Assembly: GCA_003229065.1 (NCBI GenBank)
Contig: QIHJ01000398.1
Span: forward strand, 1 to 7,634
DNA: 7,634 nucleotides
Direction: 5' to 3'
From: Candidatus Dadabacteria bacterium
GTDB taxonomy: Bacteria; Desulfobacterota_D; UBA1144; Nemesobacterales; UBA2774
Shown here: in pieces, positions 1 to 7,118 of the stretch
Layout of the letters: every line of letters starts with the position of its first letter
Numbering within the stretch: the stretch's first letter is position 1
Program-made: the position numbers and the translations under genes
Notes under the pieces: generated by a model
What the model saw: the letters and a program-made list of their open reading frames with translations, nothing else
Told to the model about the DNA's origin: nothing
Database searches by the model: none

Positions 1-1
1 C

Positions 2-232
2 GGCTCCAAGATTGTAGTCATATGCAGCTCGGACAAAGAGAATCCTGAAATAGCCCCTGGGATATGTGAAAAGCTAAAAGCAAGTAGCCCGGACATTTGC
101 GTTGTCGTAGCCGGGAACCCTAAAGAGCACAAAGATGAGCTTATTCAGGCAGGCGTTGACGATTTTATAAACGTACGCTCGAATATGTTACAAACACTAA
201 GGAAATATCAGAAGGTTATAGGCATAGTATGA
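2..232 (+). CDS. mutA: Methylmalonyl-CoA mutase small subunit, C-terminal fragment (5' end outside window)
   Basis: Only the last 76 codons are present, ending in TGA at 230-232. The open frame runs from the window edge and reads as an alternating beta/alpha domain: a strand (KIVVICSSD), a helix rich in Lys/Ala, a second strand (ICVVVAGNP), then AGVDDFINV and a closing helix ([10 protein letters not shown]). This matches the end of the Rossmann-like C-terminal domain of the small (beta) subunit of heterodimeric methylmalonyl-CoA mutase. In known heterodimers this subunit is a degenerate paralogue of the large one and does not bind cobalamin itself. The identification is strongly supported by its neighbour: the stop overlaps the mutB start in an ATGA (229-232), the usual arrangement for mutA-mutB and a sign of translational coupling. 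The catalytic-type N-terminal barrel cannot be judged because it lies upstream. Confidence 0.87.
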   Translation, partial: GSKIVVICSSDKENPEIAPGICEKLKASSPDICVVVAGNPKEHKDELIQAGVDDFINVRSNMLQTLRKYQKVIGIV

Positions 233-2400
233 GACCCGACTTTTCAAAAATCGATTATTCAGACATAAAGATGGAAATACCGGCTGATATTAAGGCGAAC
301 GAATCCCCAATAAGCTCCTGTCAGCATGTCCGGGACTGGATGACGCCCGAATCCATACCCGTGGCCTCTGTATTCACCGAAGACGACACTGAGGGGATTA
401 CCCACCTGAATTACGCAGCCGGTATCGCTCCCTATCTGCGCGGGCCCTATTCTTCGATGTACGTAACGCGCCCATGGACAATCAGGCAATACGCCGGGTT
501 TTCAACAGCAGAGGAGTCAAACGCTTTCTACAGAAGGAACTTGGCGGCCGGGCAAAAGGGGCTGTCTGTGGCATTCGACCTTCCCACGCACAGGGGCTAT
601 GACTCTGACCACGAGCGTGTGACGGGAGACGTGGGCAAGGCAGGGGTGGCAATCGACTCGATTCTTGACATGAAGATACTATTCGACCAGATACCTCTTG
701 GAGAGACATCGGTGTCAATGACCATGAACGGAGCGGTGCTGCCTGTAATGGCGTTTTACATAGTAGCCGCAAAGGAGCAGGGAGTTCACGCAAGTGAGCT
801 TAACGGTACGATACAAAACGACATATTAAAAGAATTCATGGTCAGGAATACCTACATATACCCCCCTGAGCCCTCTATGAGGATTATTGCCGATATATTC
901 AAATACGTATCTGAGCATATGCCCAAATTCAACTCAATCAGCGTAAGCGGCTATCACATGGAAGAGGCCGGAGCGTCTTCGGATATAGAGCTTGCCTACA
1001 CCCTTGCAGACGGGCTCGAATACGTCAGGTCCGGAATCAAAGCCGGAATGGACATAGACGATTTCGCCCCCCGCATCTCATTTTTCTGGGGTATCGGGAT
1101 GAACCACTTTATGGAAATAGCAAAGATGAGGGCCGCCAGGATGCTCTGGGCAAAGCTAATTAAAGAGTTTAATCCTAAGAACCCGAAGTCACTTGCGCTA
1201 AGGACCCACTGCCAGACTTCGGGGTGGAGCCTTACGGAGCAGGACCCGTTCAATAACGCAGTCAGAACATGCGTAGAGGCCCTTGCGGCAGCGCTCGGGG
1301 GGACCCAGTCGCTCCACACCAACGCGCTTGACGAGGCCATAGCGCTGCCTACCGATTTTTCGGCCCGTATAGCGAGGAACACTCAAATCTATCTTCAGGA
1401 AGAGACCGATATCTGCCGGTCCGTCGACCCCTGGGCAGGCTCGTACTATGTCGAGTACTTAACGGACAGGATCGCACGGAGGGCATGGGAGCTGATCGGA
1501 GAAGTGGAGGAGCTGGGCGGTATGGCAAAAGCCATAGAAACGGGGCTTCCTAAAATGAGGATCGAGGAAGCGGCTGCGAGAAAACAAGCGCGCATCGACT
1601 CGGGTCAGGACACTATAGTAGGCGTGAACAAATACCGGGTTGAAGAACAAAGTGAGATCGAGATACTGGAGATAGACAACACCCAGGTAAGACAGTCTCA
1701 GATTGCGCGGCTTGAGAAACTTAAAGAGGAACGGGATAACGACGAAGTGAAGAGAGCCCTTAACGCGATTACCAAGTGCGCGGAGACAGGTGAGGGGAAC
1801 CTGCTGGAGCTATCCGTGGAAGCCGCTCACAGACGGGCTACATTGGGAGAAATATCCTACGCTTGCGAGAAGGTGTTCGGGCGGTACAAAGCCTCGATCA
1901 GAACAATATCCGGAGTCTACTCATCCGAGCTGTCAGAGGACGAGAGCTTCAAACGGGCGCGCGAGCTATCGGACGAATTCGATACGCTTGAGGGCAGAAG
2001 GCCCAGGATACTAGTGGCCAAAATGGGACAGGACGGGCATGACAGGGGGGCAAAGGTAATAGCCACCAGCTTTGCGGACCTGGGGTTTGACGTAGACATC
2101 GGTCCGCTGTTCCAAACCCCGCTTGAAGCCGTGCGCCAGGCAGTGGAGCACGATGTGCACGTAATCGGAATTTCGAGTCTCGCCGCAGGCCACAAAACCC
2201 TGGTACCCGAGCTTATAAAGGAGCTTAAGGAAATGGACAGGGGAGATATAATGGTGGTAATCGGAGGCGTTATACCTAAAAAAGATTATGATTATCTGCA
2301 CAGGGCAGGAGTTACGGCTATTTTCGGCCCGGGTACAGTTATATCAGACGCCGCCCGGGATATTCTGAATTTACTTATTGAGAGAAAAACAGCGGCTTAA
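229..2400 (+). CDS. mutB: Methylmalonyl-CoA mutase large subunit (adenosylcobalamin-dependent)
   Basis: Interconverts (R)-methylmalonyl-CoA and succinyl-CoA by a B12 radical rearrangement in the cytoplasm. The 723 residues match the usual length for the catalytic subunit. The N-terminal TIM-barrel mutase domain spans about residues 40-560, with the signature [11 protein letters not shown] (81-91), [13 protein letters not shown] (115-127) and HTNALDEA (363-370). By remembered alignment to the Propionibacterium enzyme, Tyr88, Arg206 and His243 correspond to its active-site Tyr89, Arg207 and His244. That Tyr/Arg pair fits a true methylmalonyl-CoA mutase rather than an isobutyryl- or ethylmalonyl-CoA mutase. 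The C-terminal B12-binding domain (about 590-723) has DGHDRG (602-607), with His604 as the lower cobalt ligand, then GISS (647-650), GG (679-680) and GPGTVI (700-705). The start ATG lies inside the mutA stop; a GAAGG at 211-215 is rather far upstream for a ribosome site, which supports coupling. No meaB chaperone gene follows in this window. Confidence 0.98.
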   Translation: MRPDFSKIDYSDIKMEIPADIKANESPISSCQHVRDWMTPESIPVASVFTEDDTEGITHLNYAAGIAPYLRGPYSSMYVTRPWTIRQYAGFSTAEESNAFYRRNLAAGQKGLSVAFDLPTHRGYDSDHERVTGDVGKAGVAIDSILDMKILFDQIPLGETSVSMTMNGAVLPVMAFYIVAAKEQGVHASELNGTIQNDILKEFMVRNTYIYPPEPSMRIIADIFKYVSEHMPKFNSISVSGYHMEEAGASSDIELAYTLADGLEYVRSGIKAGMDIDDFAPRISFFWGIGMNHFMEIAKMRAARMLWAKLIKEFNPKNPKSLALRTHCQTSGWSLTEQDPFNNAVRTCVEALAAALGGTQSLHTNALDEAIALPTDFSARIARNTQIYLQEETDICRSVDPWAGSYYVEYLTDRIARRAWELIGEVEELGGMAKAIETGLPKMRIEEAAARKQARIDSGQDTIVGVNKYRVEEQSEIEILEIDNTQVRQSQIARLEKLKEERDNDEVKRALNAITKCAETGEGNLLELSVEAAHRRATLGEISYACEKVFGRYKASIRTISGVYSSELSEDESFKRARELSDEFDTLEGRRPRILVAKMGQDGHDRGAKVIATSFADLGFDVDIGPLFQTPLEAVRQAVEHDVHVIGISSLAAGHKTLVPELIKELKEMDRGDIMVVIGGVIPKKDYDYLHRAGVTAIFGPGTVISDAARDILNLLIERKTAA

Positions 2401-2437
2401 TATCCGCATTAACCAATATCAGAATTCACACCCTTAA

Positions 2438-2443
2438 TATAAT
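2438..2443 (+). promoter_or_regulatory. Possible -10 box in the mutB-rimI gap
   Basis: A perfect TATAAT lies 43 bases before the rimI start in the AT-rich 85-base gap after mutB. No good -35 box is found at 16-18 bases upstream (the hexamer there is AATATC), so this is weak. The alternative is read-through from mutB. Confidence 0.2.
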
Positions 2444-2485
2444 TTACTCTGGACATATCGGTTTAAAACTGAAAAAATTATAGAT

Positions 2486-2938
2486 ATGGAGAATGCTCCT
2501 AAGTTTGAAATCGATATAATCACCCCCTCCGACCTGGACGGCATAGTAGCGATAGAGAACGTCAGCTTTCCCTCTCCCTGGCCAAGGAGGATATTTGAGC
2601 GGGAGATCAGGTCGAACAAGTCCTACAACCGCGTGATCCGTTTGAGCGGCATAGTCGTGGGCTACATCGTGACCTGGACTATTTACGACGAGATACACGT
2701 ACTGAACGTCGCCGTGCACCCGGAATTCCGACAGAGCGGCCTCGGAGAGAAGCTCATGACGGACTGTATAGAGGTGTCTGCCGAGAAAGGGCTTAAGTAC
2801 GCCCTTTTGGAAGTACGGATAACTAACACGGGCGCTCAGAAGCTCTACGAGAAACTGGGGTTTAAGACTATCCGAGTGAGGCGGAACTACTATTCGGACA
2901 CGGGTGAGGACGCCTACGTGATGATGCTTGAAATCTGA
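2486..2938 (+). CDS. rimI: RimI-type GNAT N-acetyltransferase (ribosomal protein alanine acetyltransferase)
   Basis: A 150-residue single-domain GNAT enzyme that should transfer acetyl from acetyl-CoA to a protein N-terminus. In the RimI family the classical target is the N-terminal alanine of ribosomal protein bS18. Visible family marks are FPSPW near the N-terminus (28-32), EIHVLNVAVHP (69-79), the acetyl-CoA pyrophosphate loop RQSGLG (82-87), LLEVRITN (107-114), KLYEKLGF (119-126) and RRNYYSDTGEDA (132-143). Glu109 and Tyr121 sit where the Salmonella enzyme has its catalytic Glu103 and Tyr115. An in-frame stop at 2435 and the lack of other start codons after it make ATG 2486 the only reasonable start, although no clear Shine-Dalgarno sequence precedes it. 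RimI is often next to tsaB; here it instead follows mutB. It converges on the polyprenyl synthase gene with a 26-base gap. Confidence 0.93.
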   Translation: MENAPKFEIDIITPSDLDGIVAIENVSFPSPWPRRIFEREIRSNKSYNRVIRLSGIVVGYIVTWTIYDEIHVLNVAVHPEFRQSGLGEKLMTDCIEVSAEKGLKYALLEVRITNTGAQKLYEKLGFKTIRVRRNYYSDTGEDAYVMMLEI

Positions 2939-2964
2939 GCTTTTCCTGCCATATAGCTAATCTT

Positions 2965-3984
2965 CTAATTTTTCCTTTCAGCCACAAAATCCGCCAGTTG
3001 TCCGAGGGAATTTTTATAAATGTTTTCAGGCACGGGCGAGAGAGACTCACGGGCTTTGTGTATATAGTCTTTCGCTATACCCTTGGTCTTTTCCACCCCT
3101 TTATAGCGCTCCACAATATCTCTAATGAAATCAAGCTCGTCGTCCTCAAAGTCTTCCCGGGCAAGTATGTCGTTCACCCTCGATTTCTCGGGAGCCGTGG
3201 CTTTCTCCAGGGAATAGTAAAGCGGAAGCGTCATCTTGCCCTCTACAAGGTCCTGTCCTACCCCTTTTCCAAACTCTTTTTCACTTGAGGAGTAATCTAG
3301 CGCATCGTCTATGAGCTGAAAAGCGATGCCTATATTGAGTCCGTACTGCCCTACCGAGTGCTTTAGGGTGTCCTGTGCGCCGGCAAGTATGGCGCCTACG
3401 GTGCCGCAGCTCTCGATCAAGGACGCGGTCTTGTTCTCGATAATGCCGAAGCATACTTCCTCCGAAACCTCGACCATGCTCTTTGCGCTCATTACCTCGA
3501 GCACCTGCCCTTCGGCCAGTTTGGCCGCAGCATCGGTTACGGCTTTTATCAGCTCCAGGTTACCGCATGATTGTATGAGCCCCAGAGCGCGGGCAAGCAT
3601 AAAGTCCCCGACGAGCACTGTAGCCTTATTACCCCACACCACGTTTGAGGCCGTCTTGCCCCTTCTCAACTTTGCCTCGTCCACTACGTCGTCGTGAAGT
3701 AAGGTCGCCGTATGTATCAGCTCGAGCGCCGCCGCAGAGTAAATCCTCTCTTTACCGTCCAAGTTGCCGCACGCTCCGCTTATGAGAAGGAGCACGGAAG
3801 GACGGAGCCTTTTGCCTCCGCTCCCGAGTAAATACTTGGAAATATCGTACACAAGCGGCACTGGGGACTGGATTGAACTCTCAAGCTCTATTTCCACTTC
3901 CTCTAAATCAGGTGCGACAACGGCAAGAATTTCAGAAAATCCCATCACGGTTTTTAAGTTATCTGAACACATTGTATAAGTCAA
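2965..3984 (-). CDS. ispB: Long-chain polyprenyl diphosphate synthase (octaprenyl/heptaprenyl type)
   Basis: Condenses isopentenyl diphosphate units onto an allylic primer to make the isoprenoid tail of respiratory quinones; a soluble or membrane-associated all-helical enzyme. Motifs in order, counted from the longest start: GGKRLRP (56-62, substrate phosphate binding), the first Asp-rich motif DDVVD (98-102) followed by RRGK (107-110), the FQ pair (222-223), and the second Asp-rich motif DDALD (226-230). The residue five places before the first motif is Ala93, not an aromatic, which in this family predicts a long product. The stretch HTATLLHDDVVDE is as I remember it in E. coli octaprenyl diphosphate synthase. 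The start is uncertain: TTG at 3984 (GGGTGAG a few bases upstream), ATG at 3972, or ATG at 3945, which gives a typical-looking N-terminus MGFSEIL. The exact chain length cannot be read from sequence. It lies 40 bases after the cysteine-rich gene on the same strand, so cotranscription is possible. Confidence 0.95.
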   Translation of the reverse strand: MTYTMCSDNLKTVMGFSEILAVVAPDLEEVEIELESSIQSPVPLVYDISKYLLGSGGKRLRPSVLLLISGACGNLDGKERIYSAAALELIHTATLLHDDVVDEAKLRRGKTASNVVWGNKATVLVGDFMLARALGLIQSCGNLELIKAVTDAAAKLAEGQVLEVMSAKSMVEVSEEVCFGIIENKTASLIESCGTVGAILAGAQDTLKHSVGQYGLNIGIAFQLIDDALDYSSSEKEFGKGVGQDLVEGKMTLPLYYSLEKATAPEKSRVNDILAREDFEDDELDFIRDIVERYKGVEKTKGIAKDYIHKARESLSPVPENIYKNSLGQLADFVAERKN

Positions 3985-4014
3985 AGCTCACCCGGGCGCT
4001 TATGAGAGCGGCTG

Positions 4015-4034
4015 AGAAAAAAGCCTAAGGCTTG
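4015..4034 (-). terminator. Weak terminator-like hairpin at the end of the cysteine-rich gene
   Basis: On the minus strand AAGCC-TTA-GGCTT is followed at once by a T run (GGCTTTTTTC). The stem is only five base pairs and includes the TAG stop of the cysteine-rich gene, so termination would at best be partial before the polyprenyl synthase gene. Confidence 0.25.
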
Positions 4035-4621
4035 AGACCTGGACAGTACCTGGTCGGATTCTTCTCCAAGCCGAATGCTTCCGCAAGCTGCTTGCTCGCT
4101 TCTATAAACTGCACTATCGTAGCCCCGGACCAAAATCCCATATTGCAGGTAATACCGTTACAGTCTGCTCCGTATGTAACGAATCTCGATGTGCGCTCTA
4201 TATCGCATTGACATAAAGCGTGCAGCGGGTCAAGCGGCTTTACTGTGCATGGCTGGTCGAGACAATTCGACCAGGGTTTTCCGCTCGGACAGATCATGAT
4301 GGGCTTCGTGGGCGCCTGAGCAAAGGAATAAGTTGATAGAAGGGCAATAGAACCGTCCTCACCCTTACCCGGCTCCCTCTCTTCACACTCTGAGAAGCCA
4401 AAGTTCTTACCTATGTTGACATCGCATTCGCATATTGCTTTGGTGTCCGGATTAGTCGGGTCAGGGACACACGGGGCCGAAGTGCATAGAACGTACTCAC
4501 CTTTGCAAATATTCCCTTTTTTGCTACCATCATTCTGAGCGGACGCTCCCGGAATAATAGAGACAAATAAGATAAAAGCCGCGAGAAGAAATAAAACCGA
4601 TACTCCCAATTTATCTATCAT
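4025..4621 (-). CDS. Secreted cysteine-rich protein with two tandem Cys repeats, function unknown
   Basis: I do not recognise a named family. The 198-residue product starts with a clear Sec signal peptide: a Lys, a long hydrophobic stretch (about 6-24), and a likely cut after ASA at residue 28, so it should be exported. The mature part has two related modules. Cysteines 39, 46, 51, 64, 66, 79 match 111, 120, 125, 137, 139, 154, sharing the pattern C-x4-C around residues 46-51 and 120-125, a Pro/Asp-rich loop (PDPTNP, KPLDPL), then CxC followed by Asp. Two more cysteines (159, 193) lie in a C-terminal segment with GFWSGA (162-167). Oxidised disulfides are likely if it reaches the periplasm or outside. 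The stretch between the modules (residues 91-104, SIALLSTYSFAQAP) resembles a second signal-peptide end. The start is well supported by AAGGAG six bases upstream. Gaps to the DUF2130 gene (120 bases) and to the polyprenyl synthase gene (40 bases) leave operon membership open. Confidence 0.78.
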   Translation of the reverse strand: MIDKLGVSVLFLLAAFILFVSIIPGASAQNDGSKKGNICKGEYVLCTSAPCVPDPTNPDTKAICECDVNIGKNFGFSECEEREPGKGEDGSIALLSTYSFAQAPTKPIMICPSGKPWSNCLDQPCTVKPLDPLHALCQCDIERTSRFVTYGADCNGITCNMGFWSGATIVQFIEASKQLAEAFGLEKNPTRYCPGLKP

Positions 4622-4627
4622 CCTGCT

Positions 4628-4633
4628 CTCCTT
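4628..4633 (-). promoter_or_regulatory. Shine-Dalgarno site of the cysteine-rich gene
   Basis: AAGGAG on the minus strand with a six-base spacer to ATG 4621. It is the clearest ribosome binding site in front of a gene in this window and fixes that start. Confidence 0.75.
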
Positions 4634-4667
4634 TTGAAAACGAGATTTTCACACCCATTTCAAAATT

Positions 4668-4696
4668 ATTATAAAACAAAAGGCCTGAAAATTAAA
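4668..4696 (-). promoter_or_regulatory. Candidate promoter of the cysteine-rich gene
   Basis: On the minus strand a perfect TATAAT (4668-4673) lies in the AT-rich gap after the DUF2130 gene. A poor -35 (TTTAAT, about 4691-4696) is 17 bases upstream. The leader to ATG 4621 would be about 40 bases. The -10 is good and the -35 weak. Confidence 0.35.
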
Positions 4697-4741
4697 TATC
4701 CCACCTCCCGCGCCAAGGTTTAATGATATAGAAGCTATTTC

Positions 4742-6010
4742 TTAAAACAGCTCGTCAGACTCTTTTTCTGTTCTGCCGGTGTCGCTATCCGTTTGATCAT
4801 TAGTAGGCAGCTCCAGAGCCGTAATGGCACCTATCGAGTTGCCAGCGATCCCCTTAATGGAGTTGAACATCAGATTCAGGTTTGTAAGGACCTTCTGGTT
4901 TTGTTTCTCTCTTTTCTTCCACAACCCCTCCATTGCCCGTTTTTCCTTATCCAGATCATTCTCCATATCAATAAACGCGTCCGCAATGTCCTTTATATGA
5001 TTTTTAAACTCGTCACTGGTGAGAAAATCATACAAGAGACTCATTTTATCCCCTTTATTATCCTGCGAGACCAATGCGTCGCTTACCCGGACGATGGATT
5101 CCCTGAGCACTTGGCTCAGACTCCTGAACTCTTGCAGGCTGCATATCCAAATACCGTCGATCTGGCCCATGATATCCATTCCACTCGGCATGGTTTCGGT
5201 AACTATAACGCCGATCGAGGCCTTTATCTCTCTCATATCGCTCTTTAGCTTCTCAATCCACGATCTTTGAAAAGCCTTGGTTCTTTTACTCTCATAGTAT
5301 ATGGAACCGCAATTTTGGCTGTACTCGGTATTAATTATTTGAAGGCAGTCGGCTCCTTTTTTGCCCTTTTTTATCTCCTCTATCCTGTCGAAGGGGAAGG
5401 TATGCTTCAGGTACTCCTCGATGGCTATTTCCTGCACCTCGCCCTGGAGCTGCTGTGAGCCCTGCTCTGCTTTACGCTGGGCTTCTGTGAGCTTCGCGTT
5501 TAACTGGCTTATGATTTGCTCTTTTTCAGAAAGTTTGAGCTGCATTCCTTCTTGGACGGACTTTTGTATCTTCTCCTTTTCTTCTGCTATCATTGTACTG
5601 AGCTTATGCTCAGCTTCAGCCTGAATTTTATCTGAAAGCTCGTTTTTCTCCCTCTTCAATCTTTCAATTTCGGCCTTTGATTTGTTATAGTCTTGTAACT
5701 GCTCCGATTTCTGATTCAATTCTTTCTGCAGTGATTCATATTGCTCTGAGTTTTCTTTTTCAATATCTTTCCTCAACTTTTCTTCAAGACCCGTCTTTTC
5801 GCTCTTCATTCTTTGCTCGACGGTCTCTGCGATAGTCTTTTGTAATTCTTCTCTTTCCCGCTCTAACTTTAATTTCTCAGCCTCGTACTTTTTCGCCTCT
5901 TCTGCGAACTTCCTTTTATATTCCTCCTCAATCTGTTTATGAAGGATTTCATCGACGTATATTTCAGAGTTGCATTCCGGGCACGTTGTTCTAATTTCTT
6001 TACTATCCAT
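4742..6010 (-). CDS. DUF2130 protein: CxxC N-terminus, long coiled coil, nuclease-like core
   Basis: Belongs to the DUF2130 family by the conserved block QQLQGEVQEIAIEEYL (186-201), FPFDRIEEIKKGKKGAD (205-221), YYESKRTKAF (238-247), and later LLYDFLTSDEF (325-335) and EKRAMEGLWKKREKQ (356-370). The order is a single CxxC (Cys10, Cys13), a charged heptad-like coiled coil (about 25-185), then a globular alpha/beta core (about 190-310) and a helical C-terminal part. Asp221 and Glu240-x-Lys242 have the spacing of a PD-(D/E)XK nuclease active site; that is inference from the pattern. The layout of coiled coil plus nuclease-like core recalls RmuC. The family has no established biochemical role known to me. 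No signal peptide or membrane segment is seen, so it is cytoplasmic. Length 422 is normal for the family. ATG 6010 has GGGGG about nine bases upstream. It is transcribed divergently from cvpA. Confidence 0.92.
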   Translation of the reverse strand: MDSKEIRTTCPECNSEIYVDEILHKQIEEEYKRKFAEEAKKYEAEKLKLEREREELQKTIAETVEQRMKSEKTGLEEKLRKDIEKENSEQYESLQKELNQKSEQLQDYNKSKAEIERLKREKNELSDKIQAEAEHKLSTMIAEEKEKIQKSVQEGMQLKLSEKEQIISQLNAKLTEAQRKAEQGSQQLQGEVQEIAIEEYLKHTFPFDRIEEIKKGKKGADCLQIINTEYSQNCGSIYYESKRTKAFQRSWIEKLKSDMREIKASIGVIVTETMPSGMDIMGQIDGIWICSLQEFRSLSQVLRESIVRVSDALVSQDNKGDKMSLLYDFLTSDEFKNHIKDIADAFIDMENDLDKEKRAMEGLWKKREKQNQKVLTNLNLMFNSIKGIAGNSIGAITALELPTNDQTDSDTGRTEKESDELF

Positions 6011-6023
6011 ATATAAATACCCC

Positions 6024-6051
6024 CATTTGAATATCCGCCTGTTTTTAATAT
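6024..6051 (+). promoter_or_regulatory. Weak candidate promoter toward cvpA
   Basis: TTGAAT, a 16-base spacer and TATTTT lie in the divergent gap on the plus strand. Matches are only about four of six in each box, so this is a tentative call; the leader to ATG 6143 would be about 85 bases. Confidence 0.2.
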
Positions 6052-6079
6052 TTTAGTCTGGCATGATAAGATTAACCAA
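6050..6079 (-). promoter_or_regulatory. Candidate promoter of the DUF2130 gene
   Basis: On the minus strand TTGGTT (6074-6079), an 18-base spacer and TAAAAT (6050-6055, five of six consensus bases) would give a leader of roughly 33 bases. It lies in the 132-base gap between the divergent DUF2130 and cvpA genes. Confidence 0.35.
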
Positions 6080-6142
6080 TGCGCTAGGGATATGAAATAA
6101 CGGAGAAGCTTATTCTATGTCCCTGATCGCGAGAAACCAAAT

Positions 6143-6712
6143 ATGAACTGGCTCGACTTTCTGATAATAATAATAATCACAGTATTCACCCTGATGGGTA
6201 TCTATAGGGGCCTGATCCGGCAGGTTTTCTCAATAGCTGCACTGGTCGGCGGTATAGTGGTAGGCTTTATTCTCTATGATATCGCGGGGGGCGTGTTTAC
6301 GGATATGGGGCTTGTGCAAAACGAGTCCATAGCCAATGTGGGCGGGTTTATTATCTCGGCTTTCTTGGCTTACATTATAATCCAGATCCTCGGGTGGATG
6401 ACGGCTAAGATTATTGGCACTCTCCAGCTGTCCTGGATTAACAGGGGCGCGGGAGGAGTGTTGGGATTTATTATTGGGGCGGTAATCGCGTTCTTATTCG
6501 TCTCGTCTCTCGCTATGTTTTATTCAGAGAAAGACTCTGTGATAGAGAAATCTGTCCTCGTCCCGTATTTAAACGATACCTTCACTGTGGTTAAAAACAC
6601 CCTCCCTGAGGACTTTGACAAGAGTATTATAAGGGCAAAAGAGATCATACGCGAAGAAGGCTTTAAAGCCGCTATGAAAATTGAGGAGTTTCAAGGGAAT
6701 AAGTCTGAATAA
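6143..6712 (+). CDS. cvpA: CvpA-family inner membrane protein
   Basis: A 189-residue membrane protein with about four hydrophobic segments (about 5-20, 27-46, 64-84 and 103-126) and a soluble, charged C-terminal tail (about 127-189). Family marks are NWLDFLIIII at the start, GIYRGLIRQ (19-27) between the first two helices, and SWINRGAGGVLGFIIG (97-112) leading into the fourth. CvpA is known from E. coli as needed for colicin V production and is linked in some bacteria to envelope stress tolerance; its molecular activity is not established. The in-frame stop TAA shortly upstream and the absence of other start codons favour ATG 6143, although the ribosome site is poor (GAGAAA). The gene stands alone: the DUF2130 gene diverges from it, and the next 766 bases hold no gene. 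The purF context seen in enterobacteria is absent. Confidence 0.9.
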   Translation: MNWLDFLIIIIITVFTLMGIYRGLIRQVFSIAALVGGIVVGFILYDIAGGVFTDMGLVQNESIANVGGFIISAFLAYIIIQILGWMTAKIIGTLQLSWINRGAGGVLGFIIGAVIAFLFVSSLAMFYSEKDSVIEKSVLVPYLNDTFTVVKNTLPEDFDKSIIRAKEIIREEGFKAAMKIEEFQGNKSE

Positions 6713-6810
6713 CCTGAGCGCGTCATCGTGAAGGGGCGGAATGAGCGCGGCAATCTCTTGCAATCTCGGCACTAAATATCCCTGCGCACACTGAGCTTGT
6801 CGAAGGGTGA
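6713..6810. repeat. Degenerate interspersed repeats directly after cvpA
   Basis: Two recognisable elements. The first (about 6720-6757) resembles a degraded copy of the widespread intergenic repeat that begins GTCATTGCGAG and ends GCAATCTC; the ending is repeated exactly (6750-6757 and 6760-6767), and TGAGCGCG occurs at 6715-6722 and 6742-6749. The second (about 6788-6810) contains TGAGCTTGTCGAAGGG, another repeat core common in metagenomic bacterial genomes. Translated on the minus strand these give the familiar false peptide FTLRQAQ. A T-run follows at 6812-6818, without a good stem before it. Confidence 0.6.
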
Positions 6811-6874
6811 ATTTTTTTATCTTTTGTCGTTCGTCTTTCAAGTTTCCGACATTACGAAAATAACGTTAAGAAAA

Positions 6875-6891
6875 TGCGGGCAGCGCCCGCA
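6875..6891. repeat. GC-rich perfect palindrome with three-base loop
   Basis: TGCGGGC-AGC-GCCCGCA, a seven-base-pair stem with a three-base loop, is set in AT-rich sequence. No T-run follows on either side, so it is not a standard terminator. The region between the repeat at 6810 and this site (6811-6874) is AT-rich and holds nothing I can name. Confidence 0.7.
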
Positions 6892-6978
6892 GGCATACCG
6901 TTTCTCCACTCCCTATGAGAGTCATGAGAACTTCAACAGTTTATCCGACCTCTTTAGCCACATAGAAACCGTATGAAG

Positions 6979-7021
6979 GGACACTATGTGTCCGCGTTAA
7001 AAACCTCACACGGGGTGTGAG
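6979..7021. repeat. Two perfect palindromes with ACAC/GTGT cores
   Basis: GGACAC-TAT-GTGTCC (6979-6993) and CTCACAC-GGG-GTGTGAG (7005-7021) are both perfect and both have three-base loops. They share the core ACAC-N3-GTGT and their centres are 27 bases apart. They could form hairpins or be dyad protein-binding sites. Confidence 0.65.
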
Positions 7022-7068
7022 TGAAATTGTAATGATCATACAAATACAATAAGCTATTTTTAGTTATC

Positions 7069-7104
7069 TTTTCGAAAACCACACTTCGTGTGCGGTGATT
7101 TTTG
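7069..7104. terminator. T-flanked hairpin, possible bidirectional terminator, third ACAC/GTGT palindrome
   Basis: TTTTCGAAAA (7069-7078) is followed by CACAC-TTC-GTGTG (7080-7092), extendable by ACC/GGT with a small mismatch, and then by T5 at 7099-7103. Read in either direction a hairpin is followed by several T. It lies about 360 bases after cvpA, so which transcript it would end is unclear. It may simply be another member of the palindrome cluster. Confidence 0.35.
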
Positions 7105-7118
7105 CAATATTTTAGTAA

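Noticed and set aside
996..1382. Long antisense open frames inside mutB, such as this one of 128 codons
   Set aside because: They lie opposite a strongly conserved gene and show no recognisable protein features; they are by-products of its codon composition.
3326..3697. Plus-strand open frame of 123 codons inside the polyprenyl synthase gene
   Set aside because: Antisense to a clearly identified gene with all motifs intact; Ser/Pro-rich translation typical of a shadow frame.
4793..5248. Plus-strand open frame of 151 codons inside the DUF2130 gene
   Set aside because: Antisense to a conserved family protein, with no family pattern of its own.
6811..6840. Intrinsic terminator for cvpA at the T-run 6812-6818
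   Set aside because: The preceding repeat sequence forms no stable stem directly before the T-run.
6569..6841. Minus-strand open frame overlapping the end of cvpA
   Set aside because: It is antisense to cvpA and then runs through interspersed repeats; its FTLRQAQ stretch is a typical false peptide from the TGAGCTTGTCGAAGGG repeat.
6874..6918. Tiny open frame starting ATG 6874 (14 codons)
   Set aside because: No ribosome site, and it runs through the GC palindrome; too short to support.
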